Assembly: GCF_000282975.1 (NCBI RefSeq)
Contig: NZ_ALJC01000084.1
Location: forward strand, 1 to 55,204
Direction: 5' to 3'
DNA from: Pseudomonas psychrophila HA-4
GTDB taxonomy: Bacteria > Pseudomonadota > Gammaproteobacteria > Pseudomonadales > Pseudomonadaceae
Length of the DNA stretch: 55,204 nucleotides
The position numbers and the translations under genes are program-made. Shown here in pieces: positions 25,064 through 35,144 of this stretch. The first letter of the stretch is position 1. Each line of letters starts with the position of its first letter. The notes beneath the pieces are model-generated. The model was not told where the DNA came from, did no database searches, and worked only from the letters and a program-made list of their open reading frames with translations.

Positions 25064-25378
25064 ATGCAAAAGATTCGTCGTGACGACGAGATCATCGTGA
25101 TCGCCGGCAAAGACAAAGGTAAGCGCGGTAAGGTGCTTAAGGTTCTCGCTAACAACCGTCTGGTTATTGGCGGTCTGAACCTGGTTAAGCGTCATACCAA
25201 GCCAAACCCGATGTCGGGCGTACAAGGCGGTATCGTCGAGAAAGAAGCTCCACTGGACGCTTCTAACGTGGCCATTTTCAACGGCGAAACCAACAAGGCT
25301 GATCGCGTTGGTTTTAAAGTAGAAGAAGGCAAAAAAATTCGTGTCTTCAAGTCGACCCAAAAAGCGGTTGATGCTTGA
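25064..25378 (+). CDS. rplX: 50S ribosomal protein L24
   Basis: L24 starts 50S assembly near the tunnel exit. The 104-residue protein has the KOW motif [18 protein letters not shown] (from about residue 10) and the conserved [20 protein letters not shown] loop. It follows rplN by 11 bases. Confidence 0.98.
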   Translation: MQKIRRDDEIIVIAGKDKGKRGKVLKVLANNRLVIGGLNLVKRHTKPNPMSGVQGGIVEKEAPLDASNVAIFNGETNKADRVGFKVEEGKKIRVFKSTQKAVDA

Positions 25379-25400
25379 ACACTGCTAGGTAGATGAGACC

Positions 25401-25940
25401 ATGGCACGACTAAAAGAGATTTACCGGAAGGAAATCGCTCCGAAACTTAAGGAAGAACTTAAGCTTTCGAACGTGATGGAAGTTCCGCGCGTTACCAAGA
25501 TCACTCTGAACATGGGTTTGGGCGAAGCGATCGGTGACAAAAAAGTCATCGAGCACGCTGTAGCTGATTTGGAAAAGATCACAGGTCAAAAAGTTGTTGT
25601 GACCTACGCTCGCAAATCCATCGCAGGCTTTAAAGTTCGCGAAGGCTGGCCGATCGGCGTCAAAGTAACTCTGCGCCGTGAGCGTATGTACGAATTCCTG
25701 GATCGTCTGCTGTCGATCTCCCTGCCTCGGGTTCGCGACTTCCGCGGCCTGAATGCCAAGTCCTTCGATGGTCGTGGTAACTACAGCATGGGCGTTAAAG
25801 AGCAGATCATTTTCCCGGAAATTGACTACGACAAAATCGATGCCCTTCGCGGTCTGGACATCACCCTGACCACCACTGCTCGGACAGATGATGAAGGTCG
25901 CGCATTGCTGCGTGCTTTCAAATTCCCGTTCCGCAACTGA
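25401..25940 (+). CDS. rplE: 50S ribosomal protein L5
   Basis: L5 binds 5S rRNA and contacts P-site tRNA and the S13 bridge. The 179 residues are the normal length, with [19 protein letters not shown] and [20 protein letters not shown]. In E. coli the start of this cistron is the target of S8 repression of the spc operon; whether this applies here is not tested. Confidence 0.98.
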   Translation: MARLKEIYRKEIAPKLKEELKLSNVMEVPRVTKITLNMGLGEAIGDKKVIEHAVADLEKITGQKVVVTYARKSIAGFKVREGWPIGVKVTLRRERMYEFLDRLLSISLPRVRDFRGLNAKSFDGRGNYSMGVKEQIIFPEIDYDKIDALRGLDITLTTTARTDDEGRALLRAFKFPFRN

Positions 25941-25953
25941 TTGGAGTAGGACC

Positions 25954-26259
25954 ATGGCCAAGATGAGCATGAAAAACCGCGAGCTGAAACGTCAGCTAAC
26001 GGTTGCCAAGTTCGCCAAGAAGCGTGCTGAGCTTAAAGCTATCATCGTTGATCTGAACGCAAGTCCAGAAGCGCGTTGGGAAGCTCAAGTAGCTCTGCAG
26101 AAGCAGCCACGTGACGCAAGCGCTGCGCGCATGCGTAACCGCTGCCGCCTGACTGGTCGTCCGCACGGTGTTTACCGCAAGTTCGGCTTGGGCCGTAACA
26201 AATTGCGTGAAGCAGCAATGCGTGGTGACGTACCAGGTCTGGTTAAAGCCAGCTGGTAA
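25954..26259 (+). CDS. rpsN: 30S ribosomal protein S14
   Basis: S14 is a 30S head protein. The ATG at 25954 gives 101 residues ([20 protein letters not shown]), the long type without the CXXC zinc motif; the longer frame into rplE is rejected. The C-terminal [19 protein letters not shown] is typical. Unlike most neighbours it is followed by a long 212-base gap with hairpins and a promoter. Confidence 0.97.
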   Translation: MAKMSMKNRELKRQLTVAKFAKKRAELKAIIVDLNASPEARWEAQVALQKQPRDASAARMRNRCRLTGRPHGVYRKFGLGRNKLREAAMRGDVPGLVKASW

Positions 26260-26280
26260 GGCGTACAGACAAAGTCTCCA

Positions 26281-26306
26281 CTGTCAGGGTCGCAATATCC
26301 TGACAG
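26281..26306 (+). repeat. Hairpin 1 in the rpsN-rpsH gap
   Basis: CTGTCAGG (26281-26288) and CCTGACAG (26299-26306) are perfect 8-bp inverted arms around a 10-base loop. No T tract follows. It may be an mRNA end-protecting or protein-binding structure. Confidence 0.6.
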
Positions 26307-26322
26307 TCGGTGGCCTTGAATA

Positions 26323-26355
26323 TGAATCAAGCCCCTATTGGGGCTTGATTCATTT
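26323..26355 (+). terminator. Perfect 13-bp hairpin in the rpsN-rpsH gap
   Basis: TGAATCAAGCCCC (26323-26335) and GGGGCTTGATTCA (26340-26352) pair perfectly around TATT, followed only by TTTC. The short T run makes it a weak or partial intrinsic terminator. The right arm contains TTGATT, which serves as the -35 of a promoter. Confidence 0.6.
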
Positions 26356-26373
26356 CTGGCGTGTGTCTAGAAT
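26345..26373 (+). promoter_or_regulatory. Internal promoter before rpsH
   Basis: TTGATT (26345-26350) and TAGAAT (26368-26373) are exactly 17 bases apart, about 100 bases before rpsH. The -35 is embedded in the right arm of the hairpin. It would drive rpsH-rplF-rplR-rpsE-rpmD-rplO-secY-rpmJ as a separate unit. Confidence 0.65.
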
Positions 26374-26471
26374 ATCCGGCTCGCCTGAGCCCGTGCTTTT
26401 TAAGCATTGAGTCACTCGGCGATAGTTGTAGCCGCAAGGCTAATTCTTTTTGTATCAGGAGCGTCTAGCCC

Positions 26472-26864
26472 ATGAGTATGCAGGACCCGTTAGCGGACAT
26501 GCTAACTCGAATCCGTAATGCCCAGATGGCTGAAAAGTCCGTCGTAAGCATGCCATCTTCCACGTTGAAGGTAGCTGTAGCCAAAGTTCTCAAAGACGAA
26601 GGTTACATCGCGGATTATCAGATCAGCAGCGAAATCAAACCACTGCTGTCTATCGAGCTGAAGTACTTCGAAGGCCGTCCGGTTATCGAAGAAGTTAAGC
26701 GCGTTAGCCGTCCAGGCCTGCGTCAGTACAAGTCCTCCGATGACCTGCCAAAAGTTCGTGGCGGTCTCGGTGTGTCTATCGTCTCCACCAACAAAGGTGT
26801 GATGACGGATCGTGCTGCGCGCGCTGCCGGTGTCGGCGGCGAAGTTCTTTGCACTGTGTTCTAA
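26472..26864 (+). CDS. rpsH: 30S ribosomal protein S8
   Basis: S8 is a primary 16S rRNA binder and the translational repressor of the spc operon in E. coli. The 130-residue protein starts [18 protein letters not shown] and ends with the conserved [26 protein letters not shown]. Here it is the first gene after an internal hairpin and promoter, so its expression may be separable from rplN-rpsN. Confidence 0.98.
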   Translation: MSMQDPLADMLTRIRNAQMAEKSVVSMPSSTLKVAVAKVLKDEGYIADYQISSEIKPLLSIELKYFEGRPVIEEVKRVSRPGLRQYKSSDDLPKVRGGLGVSIVSTNKGVMTDRAARAAGVGGEVLCTVF

Positions 26865-26876
26865 GGGGGGATAAGC

Positions 26877-27410
26877 ATGTCACGCGTCGCTAAGAACCCC
26901 GTTAAGCTGCCAGCTGGTGTCGAAGTAAAATTCGCAGGCCAACAGCTTTCGGTGAAGGGTGCCAAGGGCACTCTAGAACTGAACATCCATTCGTCGGTTG
27001 AAATCGTTGAAGAGGCCGGTGAGCTGCGTTTCGCTGCTCGCAATGGCGATCAACAAACTCGCGCAATGGCTGGTACCACTCGTGCGTTGGTAAACAACAT
27101 GGTCCAAGGCGTAAGCCAAGGCTTCGAGCGCAAGCTCCAGCTGGTCGGTGTTGGTTACAAAGCGCAAGCAAAAGGCACAGTGCTGAACCTGGCTCTTGGC
27201 TTCTCGCACCCAGTGGATTACGAACTGCCGGAAGGCATCACCGCTGAGACCCCAAGCCAAACCGATATCCTGATCAAGGGCATCGATAAGCAGCTGGTAG
27301 GTCAAGTGGCCGCTGAGATCCGCGACTTCCGTCCACCAGAACCTTACAAAGGTAAAGGTGTGCGTTACGCGGACGAAGTCGTCCGCCGTAAAGAAGCCAA
27401 GAAGAAGTAG
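26877..27410 (+). CDS. rplF: 50S ribosomal protein L6
   Basis: L6 binds the sarcin-ricin loop region near the factor-binding site. The 177-residue protein contains two repeated beta-alpha domains and the conserved signature [11 protein letters not shown] near the C-terminus. Position between rpsH and rplR is standard. Confidence 0.98.
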   Translation: MSRVAKNPVKLPAGVEVKFAGQQLSVKGAKGTLELNIHSSVEIVEEAGELRFAARNGDQQTRAMAGTTRALVNNMVQGVSQGFERKLQLVGVGYKAQAKGTVLNLALGFSHPVDYELPEGITAETPSQTDILIKGIDKQLVGQVAAEIRDFRPPEPYKGKGVRYADEVVRRKEAKKK

Positions 27411-27420
27411 GGCCTAGCAA

Positions 27421-27771
27421 ATGACCGACAAAAAAGTTACTCGACTGCGTCGCGCTCGCAAAGCACGTCTGAAAATGCACGAATTAGAAGTTGTGCGTCT
27501 CTGCGTGTTCCGCTCTTCGCAGCATATATATGCCCAGGTCATCTCGGCCGACGGCAGCAAAGTCCTGGCAAGCGCCTCGACTTTGGACAAAGAACTGCGT
27601 GATGCTGCCACTGGCAACATCGACGCGGCCACAAAGGTTGGCCAGCTGGTCGCTACGCGTGCTAAAGCCGCTGGCGTCTCGCAGGTGGCTTTCGACCGCT
27701 CTGGCTTCAAGTACCACGGCCGCGTGAAAGCGCTGGCTGAGGCTGCTCGTGAAGCTGGGCTGGAGTTCTAA
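27421..27771 (+). CDS. rplR: 50S ribosomal protein L18
   Basis: L18 binds 5S rRNA with L5 and L25. The 116-residue protein has a basic N-terminus ([13 protein letters not shown]) and the conserved C-terminal [26 protein letters not shown]. It lies 10 bases after rplF and 3 before rpsE. Confidence 0.98.
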   Translation: MTDKKVTRLRRARKARLKMHELEVVRLCVFRSSQHIYAQVISADGSKVLASASTLDKELRDAATGNIDAATKVGQLVATRAKAAGVSQVAFDRSGFKYHGRVKALAEAAREAGLEF

Positions 27772-27774
27772 GTT

Positions 27775-28275
27775 ATGTCAAATAACGACCAAAAGCGCGA
27801 CGAAGGCTACATTGAGAAGCTGGTTCAAGTTAACCGCGTAGCCAAAACCGTTAAAGGCGGCCGTATCTTCACTTTCACCGCGTTGACCGTGGTTGGTGAT
27901 GGTAAAGGGCGCGTTGGCTTCGGCCGTGGCAAGTCACGTGAAGTGCCTGCTGCGATCCAGAAGGCAATGGAAGCTGCTCGCCGCAACATGATTCAAGTTG
28001 ACCTGAACGGCACAACGCTGCAGTACGCAATGAAGTCCGCTCATGGCGCTTCGAAGGTTTACATGCAGCCTGCTTCTGAAGGTACCGGTATCATCGCTGG
28101 CGGCGCTATGCGTGCTGTCCTCGAAGTTGCTGGCGTTCAGAACGTTCTGGCCAAGTGCTATGGCTCGACTAACCCGGTAAACGTGGTTCACGCCACTTTC
28201 AAAGGTTTGAAAGCTATGCAATCTCCTGAGTCCATCGCTGCTAAGCGTGGCAAAAGCGTCAAGGAGATCTTCTGA
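27775..28275 (+). CDS. rpsE: 30S ribosomal protein S5
   Basis: S5 acts in mRNA entry and decoding accuracy. The 166-residue protein has the N-terminal dsRNA-binding-like domain with [20 protein letters not shown] and the conserved [20 protein letters not shown], followed by a ribosomal S5 domain-2 fold ending [10 protein letters not shown]. The spectinomycin-related loop (residues about 20-30) is present and looks wild-type. Confidence 0.98.
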   Translation: MSNNDQKRDEGYIEKLVQVNRVAKTVKGGRIFTFTALTVVGDGKGRVGFGRGKSREVPAAIQKAMEAARRNMIQVDLNGTTLQYAMKSAHGASKVYMQPASEGTGIIAGGAMRAVLEVAGVQNVLAKCYGSTNPVNVVHATFKGLKAMQSPESIAAKRGKSVKEIF

Positions 28276-28277
28276 TC

Positions 28278-28454
28278 ATGGCTACCGTAAAAGTAACGCT
28301 GATCAAAAGCATGACCGGCCGTATCCCTAACCACAAATTGTGCGTTAAGGGTTTGGGTCTGCGTCGCATCGGTCACACTGTAGAAGTACTTGATACTCCC
28401 GAGAATCGCGGGATGATCAACAAGGCTTACTACATGCTGCGTGTCGAGGGTTAA
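28278..28454 (+). CDS. rpmD: 50S ribosomal protein L30
   Basis: This 58-residue gene begins at the ATG two bases after the rpsE stop and reads [20 protein letters not shown], continuing with [20 protein letters not shown] to a TAA at 28452-28454. The length and the [11 protein letters not shown] signature are those of bacterial L30, a peripheral 50S protein. It fits exactly in the expected place between rpsE and rplO, three bases before the latter. Confidence 0.98.
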   Translation: MATVKVTLIKSMTGRIPNHKLCVKGLGLRRIGHTVEVLDTPENRGMINKAYYMLRVEG

Positions 28455-28457
28455 TCG

Positions 28458-28895
28458 ATGAAACTCAATGATCTGAGTCCAGCGCCGGGTTCCCGTCGCG
28501 AAAAGCATCGTCCGGGCCGTGGTATCGGTAGCGGTTTGGGTAAGACTGGTGGCCGTGGTCACAAAGGTCAGACCTCCCGTTCCGGTGGCACAATTGCTCC
28601 AGGCTTTGAAGGCGGTCAACAGCCGCTGCATCGCCGTCTGCCTAAGTTCGGTTTCGTTTCCCTGAAAGCCATGGATCGCGCAGAAGTGCGTTTGTCCGAG
28701 CTGGCTAAAGTGGAAGGCGATATCGTTACTGTGCAGACCCTGAAAGATGCCAACGTGATCAACGTCAACGTACTGCGTGTGAAAATCATGCTGTCCGGTG
28801 AAGTTACTCGCGCTGTCACAATCGGCAAGGGAATCGGCGCCACCAAAGGTGCGCGTTCGGCTATCGAAGCAGCTGGCGGCAAGTTCGAGGAATAA
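28458..28895 (+). CDS. rplO: 50S ribosomal protein L15
   Basis: L15 is a late-assembly 50S protein. The 145-residue protein starts [20 protein letters not shown], with the glycine-rich extended N-terminal region ([19 protein letters not shown]) that threads into 23S rRNA. The stop is immediately followed by the secY ATG, a pair conserved in the spc operon. Confidence 0.98.
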   Translation: MKLNDLSPAPGSRREKHRPGRGIGSGLGKTGGRGHKGQTSRSGGTIAPGFEGGQQPLHRRLPKFGFVSLKAMDRAEVRLSELAKVEGDIVTVQTLKDANVINVNVLRVKIMLSGEVTRAVTIGKGIGATKGARSAIEAAGGKFEE

Positions 28896-30224
28896 ATGGC
28901 TAAGCAAGGTGCTCTCTCAGCGCTCAGCAAAGGCGGGTTATCCGAGCTCTGGGCTCGTCTGCGTTTTCTATTCTTGGCGATTATCGTCTACCGAATAGGC
29001 GCACACATCCCAGTTCCAGGCATTAACCCGGACCGGTTGGCGGACCTGTTTCGACAGAATGAGGGGACCATTCTTAGCTTGTTCAACATGTTTTCCGGCG
29101 GTGCGCTGGAGCGGATGAGTATTTTTGCGCTGGGGATCATGCCGTACATTTCGGCATCGATCATCATGCAGCTTATGTCCGCTGTCAGCCCACAGCTGGA
29201 GCAGTTGAAGAAGGAAGGTGAAGCTGGTCGTCGCAAGATAAGCCAGTACACCCGCTACCTCACTGTCGTTCTTGCTCTTGTTCAAGCTATTGGCATGTCC
29301 ATTGGTCTGGCAGGGCAAGGCGTGGCGTTCACTGGTGACCTAGGCTTCCATTTCGTTGCAATAACCACGTTTGTGGCGGGTGCAATGTTTATGATGTGGC
29401 TGGGTGAGCAGATTACTGAGCGTGGTGTTGGCAACGGTATCTCGATGTTGATTTTTTCGGGTATCGTCGCCGGTCTTCCGAGAGCAATTGGGCAGTCTTT
29501 TGAGTCTGCGCGTCAGGGCGATATCAACATCTTCGCCTTGGTTGCTATCGGTTTGCTGGCAGTAGCGATTATCGGTTTCGTGGTGTTCATTGAGCGTGGT
29601 CAGCGTCGTATTGCTGTTCACTACGCCAAGCGTCAGCAAGGCCGCAAGGTGTTTGCTGCGCAGACTAGCCACCTACCGCTGAAAGTGAATATGGCCGGTG
29701 TTATCCCGGCTATTTTTGCGAGCAGCATTTTGCTGTTCCCGGCTTCGCTGGGTGCCTGGTTTGGTCAGTCTGAAGGTATGGGCTGGTTGCAGGACATCTC
29801 GCAGTCGATCGCTCCTGGTCAGCCGTTGAATATTCTGCTGTTTAGTGCAGGGATTATTTTCTTCTGCTTCTTCTATACGGCGTTGATGTTCAATCCGAAA
29901 GACGTAGCGGAAAACCTGAAGAAGTCCGGTGCCTTTATTCCGGGTATCCGTCCAGGTGAGCAGTCTGCGCGCTATATTGATGGCGTTTTGACTCGTTTGA
30001 CTCTGTTCGGTGCTCTTTATATGACGGCCGTATGTCTGTTGCCCCAGTTCCTGGTGGTTGCAGCAAACGTTCCGTTCTACCTTGGCGGGACCTCGTTGCT
30101 GATCGTGGTCGTGGTTGTTATGGACTTTATGTCGCAAGTACAATCGCACCTCGTTTCGCACCAGTACGAATCCCTGATGAAGAAAGCCAACCTGAAGGGC
30201 TACGGCAGCGGCATGCTGCGCTGA
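28896..30224 (+). CDS. secY: Preprotein translocase channel subunit SecY
   Basis: SecY is the pore of the Sec translocon in the inner membrane. The 442-residue protein has about ten membrane segments, the plug and early loop ([16 protein letters not shown]), [22 protein letters not shown], and the cytoplasmic [15 protein letters not shown] loop that contacts SecA and ribosomes. It starts directly at the rplO stop with no spacer and is followed by rpmJ after 28 bases. secE lies about 25 kb upstream. Confidence 0.99.
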
Positions 30225-30252
30225 AGTTCCCATAAGGTTAGAGGAGTTGGTG

Positions 30253-30369
30253 ATGAAAGTTCGTGCATCGGTGAAAAAGCTGTGCCGTAACTGCAAGATT
30301 ATTCGCCGCGAAGGTGTTGTTCGGGTAATTTGCAGCGCGGAACCACGTCACAAACAGCGCCAAGGCTGA
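30253..30369 (+). CDS. rpmJ: 50S ribosomal protein L36 (zinc-binding form)
   Basis: The 38-residue gene reads [20 protein letters not shown] and ends [12 protein letters not shown]. The CXXC pair (C11, C14) with C27 and H32 makes the zinc-ribbon C+ form of L36, which other bacteria repress under zinc shortage in favour of a C- paralogue elsewhere. It has an AGGAG Shine-Dalgarno (from 30239) and ends the spc set. Confidence 0.98.
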
Positions 30370-30386
30370 GTGTGATCTGTTTGAAG

Positions 30387-30410
30387 CCCAGCAGCTAGTG
30401 CGCTGCTGGG
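30387..30410 (+). terminator. Hairpin after rpmJ
   Basis: CCCAGCAGC (30387-30395) and GCTGCTGGG (30402-30410) form a perfect 9-bp stem with a six-base loop. Only TTGATTATTTG follows, so termination may be partial. The following TTGATT is the -35 of the next promoter. Confidence 0.6.
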
Positions 30411-30439
30411 TTGATTATTTGTTATTACAGCGATATTAT
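30411..30439 (+). promoter_or_regulatory. Sigma70 promoter of the alpha operon
   Basis: TTGATT (30411-30416) and TATTAT (30434-30439) are 17 bases apart, 59 bases before rpsM. The -35 starts immediately at the end of the preceding hairpin. It would drive rpsM-rpsK-rpsD-rpoA-rplQ. Confidence 0.75.
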
Positions 30440-30498
30440 CTCGCGCCCTATTTCTTGGCTTCCGGGGCGTAGGTAGCTGTCAATTGGAGTCCCACTGA

Positions 30499-30855
30499 AT
30501 GGCCCGTATTGCAGGCGTTAACATTCCAGATAACAAGCACACTGTTATCTCGCTGACCTACATCTATGGTGTTGGTCGCACTACTGCACAGAAAATCTGT
30601 GTGGATGCTGGTGTAAACCCAGCCGCTAAGATCAAGGATCTGAGCGACGAGCAGATTGAGTTACTGCGTGGCGAAGTGGCAAAGTTCACCACTGAAGGTG
30701 ACCTGCGTCGTGAAGTCAACATGAAAATCAAACGCTTGATGGATTTGGGCTGCTACCGCGGTCTGCGCCATCGTCGTGGTCTTCCAGTGCGCGGTCAGCG
30801 TACCAAGACCAACGCGCGTACTCGCAAAGGTCCGCGTAAGCCGATCCGCAAGTAA
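30499..30855 (+). CDS. rpsM: 30S ribosomal protein S13
   Basis: S13 bridges the 30S head to the 50S and touches P-site tRNA. The 118-residue protein starts [20 protein letters not shown] and has the [20 protein letters not shown]-terminal tail. It is the first gene of the alpha operon, after its own promoter. Confidence 0.98.
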   Translation: MARIAGVNIPDNKHTVISLTYIYGVGRTTAQKICVDAGVNPAAKIKDLSDEQIELLRGEVAKFTTEGDLRREVNMKIKRLMDLGCYRGLRHRRGLPVRGQRTKTNARTRKGPRKPIRK

Positions 30856-30885
30856 TCGCACCAGCGAATCGACAGGAATTTAGTC

Positions 30886-31275
30886 ATGGCAAAACCTGCT
30901 GCTCGTCCTCGTAAAAAAGTAAAAAAGACAGTGGTTGATGGCATCGCCCACATCCACGCGTCTTTCAACAACACAATCGTGACCATCACCGACCGTCAGG
31001 GTAACGCGCTTTCTTGGGCTACCTCCGGTGGTTCGGGTTTCCGCGGTTCTCGCAAGTCCACCCCGTTTGCTGCTCAAGTAGCTGCTGAACGTGCTGGTCA
31101 AGCTGCGCTGGAATATGGCCTGAAAAACCTTGACGTTAACGTTAAAGGTCCAGGTCCAGGTCGTGAGTCCGCTGTCCGTGCTTTGAACGGCTGTGGCTAT
31201 AAGATCGCCAGCATCACCGACGTGACGCCAATCCCGCACAACGGGTGCCGTCCGCCGAAGAAGCGCCGCGTGTAA
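30886..31275 (+). CDS. rpsK: 30S ribosomal protein S11
   Basis: S11 lines the mRNA exit channel on the platform. The 129-residue protein has the conserved [34 protein letters not shown] and C-terminal [18 protein letters not shown]. It lies 30 bases after rpsM in the alpha operon. Confidence 0.98.
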   Translation: MAKPAARPRKKVKKTVVDGIAHIHASFNNTIVTITDRQGNALSWATSGGSGFRGSRKSTPFAAQVAAERAGQAALEYGLKNLDVNVKGPGPGRESAVRALNGCGYKIASITDVTPIPHNGCRPPKKRRV

Positions 31276-31293
31276 TCCAGGAGACTGTAAAGA

Positions 31294-31914
31294 ATGGCTC
31301 GTTACATTGGTCCAAAATGCAAACTGGCACGTCGTGAAGGCACCGATCTCTTCCTGAAGAGTGGTGTGCGCGCTATCGAATCGAAGTGCAATATTGAAGC
31401 TGCTCCAGGCATCCACGGCCAACGCCGCGGTCGCCAATCCGACTACGGCACCCAACTGCGTGAAAAGCAGAAGGTCCGTCGTATCTACGGCGTTCTCGAG
31501 CGTCAGTTCAGCGGCTACTACAAACAAGCTGCTGGCAAAAAAGGTGCAACTGGCGAAAACCTGTTGCAACTGCTCGAATGCCGCCTGGATAACGTCGTAT
31601 ACCGTATGGGTTTCGGCTCTACTCGTGCCGAATCTCGTCAGTTGGTATCGCACAAGTCGATCAGCGTAAACGGTCAGACCGTTAACGTTCCGTCCTACCA
31701 GGTTCGTGCTGGTGACGTGGTCGCTATCCGCGAGAAAGCAAAGAACCAGCTTCGCATTGTCCAAGCTCTCGATCTGTGTGCCCAACGTGGCCGCGTAGAA
31801 TGGGTAGAAGTAGACACTGAGAAGAAGTCGGGCGTTTTCAAGAACGTTCCTGCTCGCAGTGATCTGTCCGCCGACATCAACGAAAGCCTGATTGTCGAGC
31901 TCTACTCCAAGTAA
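31294..31914 (+). CDS. rpsD: 30S ribosomal protein S4
   Basis: S4 starts 16S rRNA assembly, affects accuracy and in E. coli represses the alpha operon by binding a pseudoknot before rpsM. The 206-residue protein starts [20 protein letters not shown] and includes an S4 RNA-binding domain ([20 protein letters not shown]). A full family length and normal C-terminus (IVELYSK) are seen. Confidence 0.98.
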   Translation: MARYIGPKCKLARREGTDLFLKSGVRAIESKCNIEAAPGIHGQRRGRQSDYGTQLREKQKVRRIYGVLERQFSGYYKQAAGKKGATGENLLQLLECRLDNVVYRMGFGSTRAESRQLVSHKSISVNGQTVNVPSYQVRAGDVVAIREKAKNQLRIVQALDLCAQRGRVEWVEVDTEKKSGVFKNVPARSDLSADINESLIVELYSK

Positions 31915-31936
31915 GGGCTAGAAAATAGGTGCATCC

Positions 31937-32938
31937 ATGCAGATTTCGGTAAATGAGTTCCTGACACCCCGCCACATTGATGTGCAGGTTGTCAGTCCAA
32001 CCCGCGCTAAAATCACTCTCGAGCCTCTCGAGCGTGGTTTTGGCCACACCCTGGGCAACGCGCTGCGCCGCATCCTGTTGTCCTCAATGCCAGGCTGTGC
32101 AGTAGTCGAGGCCGAGATTGATGGTGTGCTCCACGAGTACAGCGCCATCGAAGGTGTACAGGAAGACGTAATTGAAATCCTGTTGAACCTTAAAGGTCTG
32201 GCTATCAAGCTGCACGGCCGTGACGAAGTTACGCTGACCTTGTCGAAGAAGGGTTCGGGGGTGGTTACCGCTGCCGATATTCAGCTGGATCATGATGTCG
32301 AGATCGTTAATCCCGATCACGTAATCGCCAACCTGGCGTCTAACGGCGCCTTGAACATGAAGCTCACCGTAGCTCGTGGTCGTGGTTATGAACCAGCAGA
32401 CTCGCGTCAGAGCGATGAAGACGAAAGCCGTAGCATTGGTCGCTTGCAGCTTGACTCTTCGTTCAGCCCGGTTCGCCGTATCGCATACGTGGTGGAAAAC
32501 GCCCGTGTAGAACAGCGTACTAACCTGGACAAGCTGGTTATTGATCTGGAGACCAACGGTACCCTAGATCCTGAAGAGGCTATCCGTCGTGCTGCAACCA
32601 TCCTGCAACAGCAGTTGGCTGCATTCGTCGACCTCAAAGGTGACAGCGAACCAGTGGTTATCGAACAGGAAGACGAGATCGATCCGATCCTGCTTCGTCC
32701 GGTTGACGATCTGGAACTGACCGTGCGTTCGGCCAACTGCCTTAAGGCGGAGAACATTTACTACATTGGTGACCTGATTCAGCGCACCGAAGTAGAACTG
32801 TTGAAGACTCCGAACCTGGGCAAGAAATCCTTGACTGAAATCAAGGACGTTCTGGCCTCCCGTGGTCTGTCCCTCGGCATGCGCCTCGACAACTGGCCGC
32901 CTGCAAGTCTTAAGAAGGACGACAAGGCGACTGCCTGA
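31937..32938 (+). CDS. rpoA: DNA-directed RNA polymerase subunit alpha
   Basis: Alpha dimerises to nucleate RNA polymerase and its C-terminal domain binds UP elements and activators. The 333-residue protein contains the N-terminal assembly domain ([20 protein letters not shown]), an acidic linker around residues 230-250 and the C-terminal domain with [20 protein letters not shown] and [16 protein letters not shown], which include the residues contacting DNA. Alpha-operon location is standard. Confidence 0.99.
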   Translation: MQISVNEFLTPRHIDVQVVSPTRAKITLEPLERGFGHTLGNALRRILLSSMPGCAVVEAEIDGVLHEYSAIEGVQEDVIEILLNLKGLAIKLHGRDEVTLTLSKKGSGVVTAADIQLDHDVEIVNPDHVIANLASNGALNMKLTVARGRGYEPADSRQSDEDESRSIGRLQLDSSFSPVRRIAYVVENARVEQRTNLDKLVIDLETNGTLDPEEAIRRAATILQQQLAAFVDLKGDSEPVVIEQEDEIDPILLRPVDDLELTVRSANCLKAENIYYIGDLIQRTEVELLKTPNLGKKSLTEIKDVLASRGLSLGMRLDNWPPASLKKDDKATA

Positions 32939-32980
32939 TCGTCGTAATCACCGAACGTTGTGTTTGGTAAGGAATGAACC

Positions 32981-33367
32981 ATGCGTCATCGTAAAAGTGG
33001 TCGTCACCTGAGCCGCACTAGCTCCCATCGCAAGGCTATGTTTCAAAACATGGCAGTGTCGTTGTTCGAGCACGAGCTGATCAAAACGACTCTGCCGAAA
33101 GCCAAAGAATTGCGTCGCGTTGCTGAGCCGCTGATTACTCTGGCCAAGAATGATTGTCTGGCTAACCGCCGTCTGGCCTTCGACCGTACGCGTTCGAAAG
33201 CCATCGTTGGTAAGCTGTTCAACGATCTGGGCAAGCGTTATGCAACTCGTGAGGGTGGCTACCTGCGCATCCTCAAGTGCGGTTTCCGCGCTGGCGACAA
33301 CGCGCCTATGGCGTACGTCGAGTTGGTTGATCGTCCAGTTGGCGGTGAAGCTGTATCCGCTGAGTAA
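32981..33367 (+). CDS. rplQ: 50S ribosomal protein L17
   Basis: L17 is a tunnel-exit-side 50S protein. The 128-residue protein starts [20 protein letters not shown] and has the conserved [20 protein letters not shown]. It is the last gene of the ribosomal cluster and is closed by a strong terminator 19 bases later. Confidence 0.98.
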   Translation: MRHRKSGRHLSRTSSHRKAMFQNMAVSLFEHELIKTTLPKAKELRRVAEPLITLAKNDCLANRRLAFDRTRSKAIVGKLFNDLGKRYATREGGYLRILKCGFRAGDNAPMAYVELVDRPVGGEAVSAE

Positions 33368-33386
33368 GACGTCAGTCTCTACAAAG

Positions 33387-33412
33387 AACCGGGCCTAGCG
33401 CCCGGTTTTTTG
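33387..33412 (+). terminator. Terminator of the alpha operon
   Basis: AACCGGGC (33387-33394) and GCCCGGTT (33400-33407) form a perfect 8-bp stem around CTAGC, followed by a run of six T in total. It ends the ribosomal protein block. Confidence 0.93.
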
Positions 33413-33540
33413 TGTTCGGTCGATTATTAATAACTATTGATCTCGACAATTTAATGCATTTGCCCACACAGCTTTCGTGGTCAATACTCTTCCTCAGCCG
33501 ATTAGCCGGCAGCATCAAGACTGATTGAGGAAGGATTAGC

Positions 33541-34989
33541 ATGAGCCAGACCAAAACGCTTACGACCGCCAGCGGCGCGCCTGTTGCTGACAACCAGAAC
33601 TCTCGTTCGGCTGGGCCTCGTGGCCCGTTGTTGCTCGAAGACTTTCACTTGATTGAAAAACTCGCGCACTTTAACCGCGAAAATATTCCAGAACGTCGTG
33701 TGCATGCCAAAGGTTCGGCTGCTCATGGCACCTTCACCCTGACGCGTGACATCACTCAATACAGCAGTGCCAAGCTGTTTGACACCGTCGGTAAGCAAAC
33801 CCCTACCTTCTTGCGCTTCTCTACTGTGGGCGGTGAGCGGGGTTCTGCTGACACCGAGCGCGATCCGCGTGGTTTCGCCCTCAAGTTCTATACCGAAGAA
33901 GGTAACTGGGACATCGTGGGTAACAACACCCCGGTTTTCTTTATTCGCGACCCGCTCAAGTTTCCTGACTTTATCCACACCCAAAAGCGCCTGCCGCAGA
34001 GCAACCTTAAAAGCGCACAAGTGAAATGGGACTTCTGGTCGCATTCACCAGAGTCTCTGCACCAGGTCACCATTTTGTTCTCGGATCGCGGTATTCCCGA
34101 TGGCTATCGCCATATGCACGGTTTTGGCAGTCACACTTACAGCCTGATCAACGCCGCAGGTGAGCGTCACTGGGTCAAATGGCATTACAAAACCAAGCAA
34201 GGCATCAAGAACCTGCCGCCAGAAGAGGCTGCACGTCTTGCCGGAACGGATCCTGATTACGCCCAGCGCGACCTGTTCGATGCTATCGAGCGTGGCGACT
34301 ACCCAAAATGGCGTGTGTGCATTCAGGTCATGACCGAAGCTCAGGCTGCATCGCACCGGGACAACCCGTTCGACGTGACCAAGACCTGGTCGCAGAAAGA
34401 ATTTCCGCTGATCGAGATCGGCGAACTTGAGCTCAACCGTAACCCGCTCAACTACTTTGCTGAAGTTGAGCAGGCGGCCTTTGGTCCTAGCAACATGATC
34501 CCCGGTGTTGGTCTCTCCCCTGACCGCATGCTCCAAGGCCGTGTCTTCGCGTATGCGGATGCGCACCGTTACCGTGTAGGCACCAACCATCAGCACCTGC
34601 CCATCAACGCCCCACGCGTGCCTGCGCACACCTACCAGCGTGATGGCTCTATGGCTTTTGGCAACAATGGTGGTGCGGCGCCTAACTACGAGCCCAACAG
34701 CTACGCTGATGCGCCTAAGCAAGCCCCGCAGTATGCCGAGCCGCCATTAGCGCTCAGTGGTGCGGCTGACCGCTATGACCATCGCGAAGACACTGACTAC
34801 TACAGCTATGCCGGTGCACTGTTCCGGCTGATGAATGACGAGCAGAAAGCGCTGCTTATCAACAACATCGCCGGCGCTATGGAGGGTGTGACAGATGACG
34901 TTGTTCAGCGTCAGTTGCAGCACTTCCTAAAGGCCGATCCTGCCTATGGTGAAGGCATTGCGAAAGCGCTGGGTGTAACCGTTAAGTAA
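33541..34989 (+). CDS. katA: Haem catalase KatA
   Basis: Monofunctional catalase that converts hydrogen peroxide to water and oxygen. The 482-residue protein is a small-subunit clade enzyme without the C-terminal flavodoxin-like domain of large catalases. Visible landmarks are the catalytic His in [13 protein letters not shown] (about residue 54), the distal Asn in [19 protein letters not shown] and the proximal haem Tyr in the [10 protein letters not shown] motif (about 337). There is no signal peptide, so it is cytoplasmic. It is followed by the ferritin gene, a peroxide-iron pairing conserved in Pseudomonas, where both are induced by peroxide. Confidence 0.96.
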   Translation: MSQTKTLTTASGAPVADNQNSRSAGPRGPLLLEDFHLIEKLAHFNRENIPERRVHAKGSAAHGTFTLTRDITQYSSAKLFDTVGKQTPTFLRFSTVGGERGSADTERDPRGFALKFYTEEGNWDIVGNNTPVFFIRDPLKFPDFIHTQKRLPQSNLKSAQVKWDFWSHSPESLHQVTILFSDRGIPDGYRHMHGFGSHTYSLINAAGERHWVKWHYKTKQGIKNLPPEEAARLAGTDPDYAQRDLFDAIERGDYPKWRVCIQVMTEAQAASHRDNPFDVTKTWSQKEFPLIEIGELELNRNPLNYFAEVEQAAFGPSNMIPGVGLSPDRMLQGRVFAYADAHRYRVGTNHQHLPINAPRVPAHTYQRDGSMAFGNNGGAAPNYEPNSYADAPKQAPQYAEPPLALSGAADRYDHREDTDYYSYAGALFRLMNDEQKALLINNIAGAMEGVTDDVVQRQLQHFLKADPAYGEGIAKALGVTVK

Positions 34990-35006
34990 GTCTAAGTGAG
35001 AAGCAG

Positions 35007-35031
35007 AACCGCCCTCAAATGGGCGGTTTTT
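35007..35031 (+). terminator. Terminator after katA
   Basis: AACCGCCC (35007-35014) and GGGCGGTT (35021-35028) form an 8-bp stem with a six-base loop, followed by a short T run. It separates katA from ftnA, so ftnA needs its own promoter. Confidence 0.88.
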
Positions 35032-35078
35032 GCGTTATTTAGGCATGTTTTCTCCACAAATTAGCGTTTTTGTTGCGA

Positions 35079-35111
35079 TTGAACCGTGACCTCTCAGTCA
35101 GCTTGGTTCAA
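35079..35111. promoter_or_regulatory. Inverted repeat upstream of ftnA
   Basis: TTGAACC (35079-35085) and GGTTCAA (35105-35111) are perfect 7-bp arms separated by 19 bases, ending 33 bases before the ftnA ATG. This could be a regulator site; no match to a Fur box was recognised. Chance is possible. Confidence 0.3.
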
Positions 35112-35144
35112 ACTACAGCCTTTCAAGAAGGGAGATGTGGGGCG

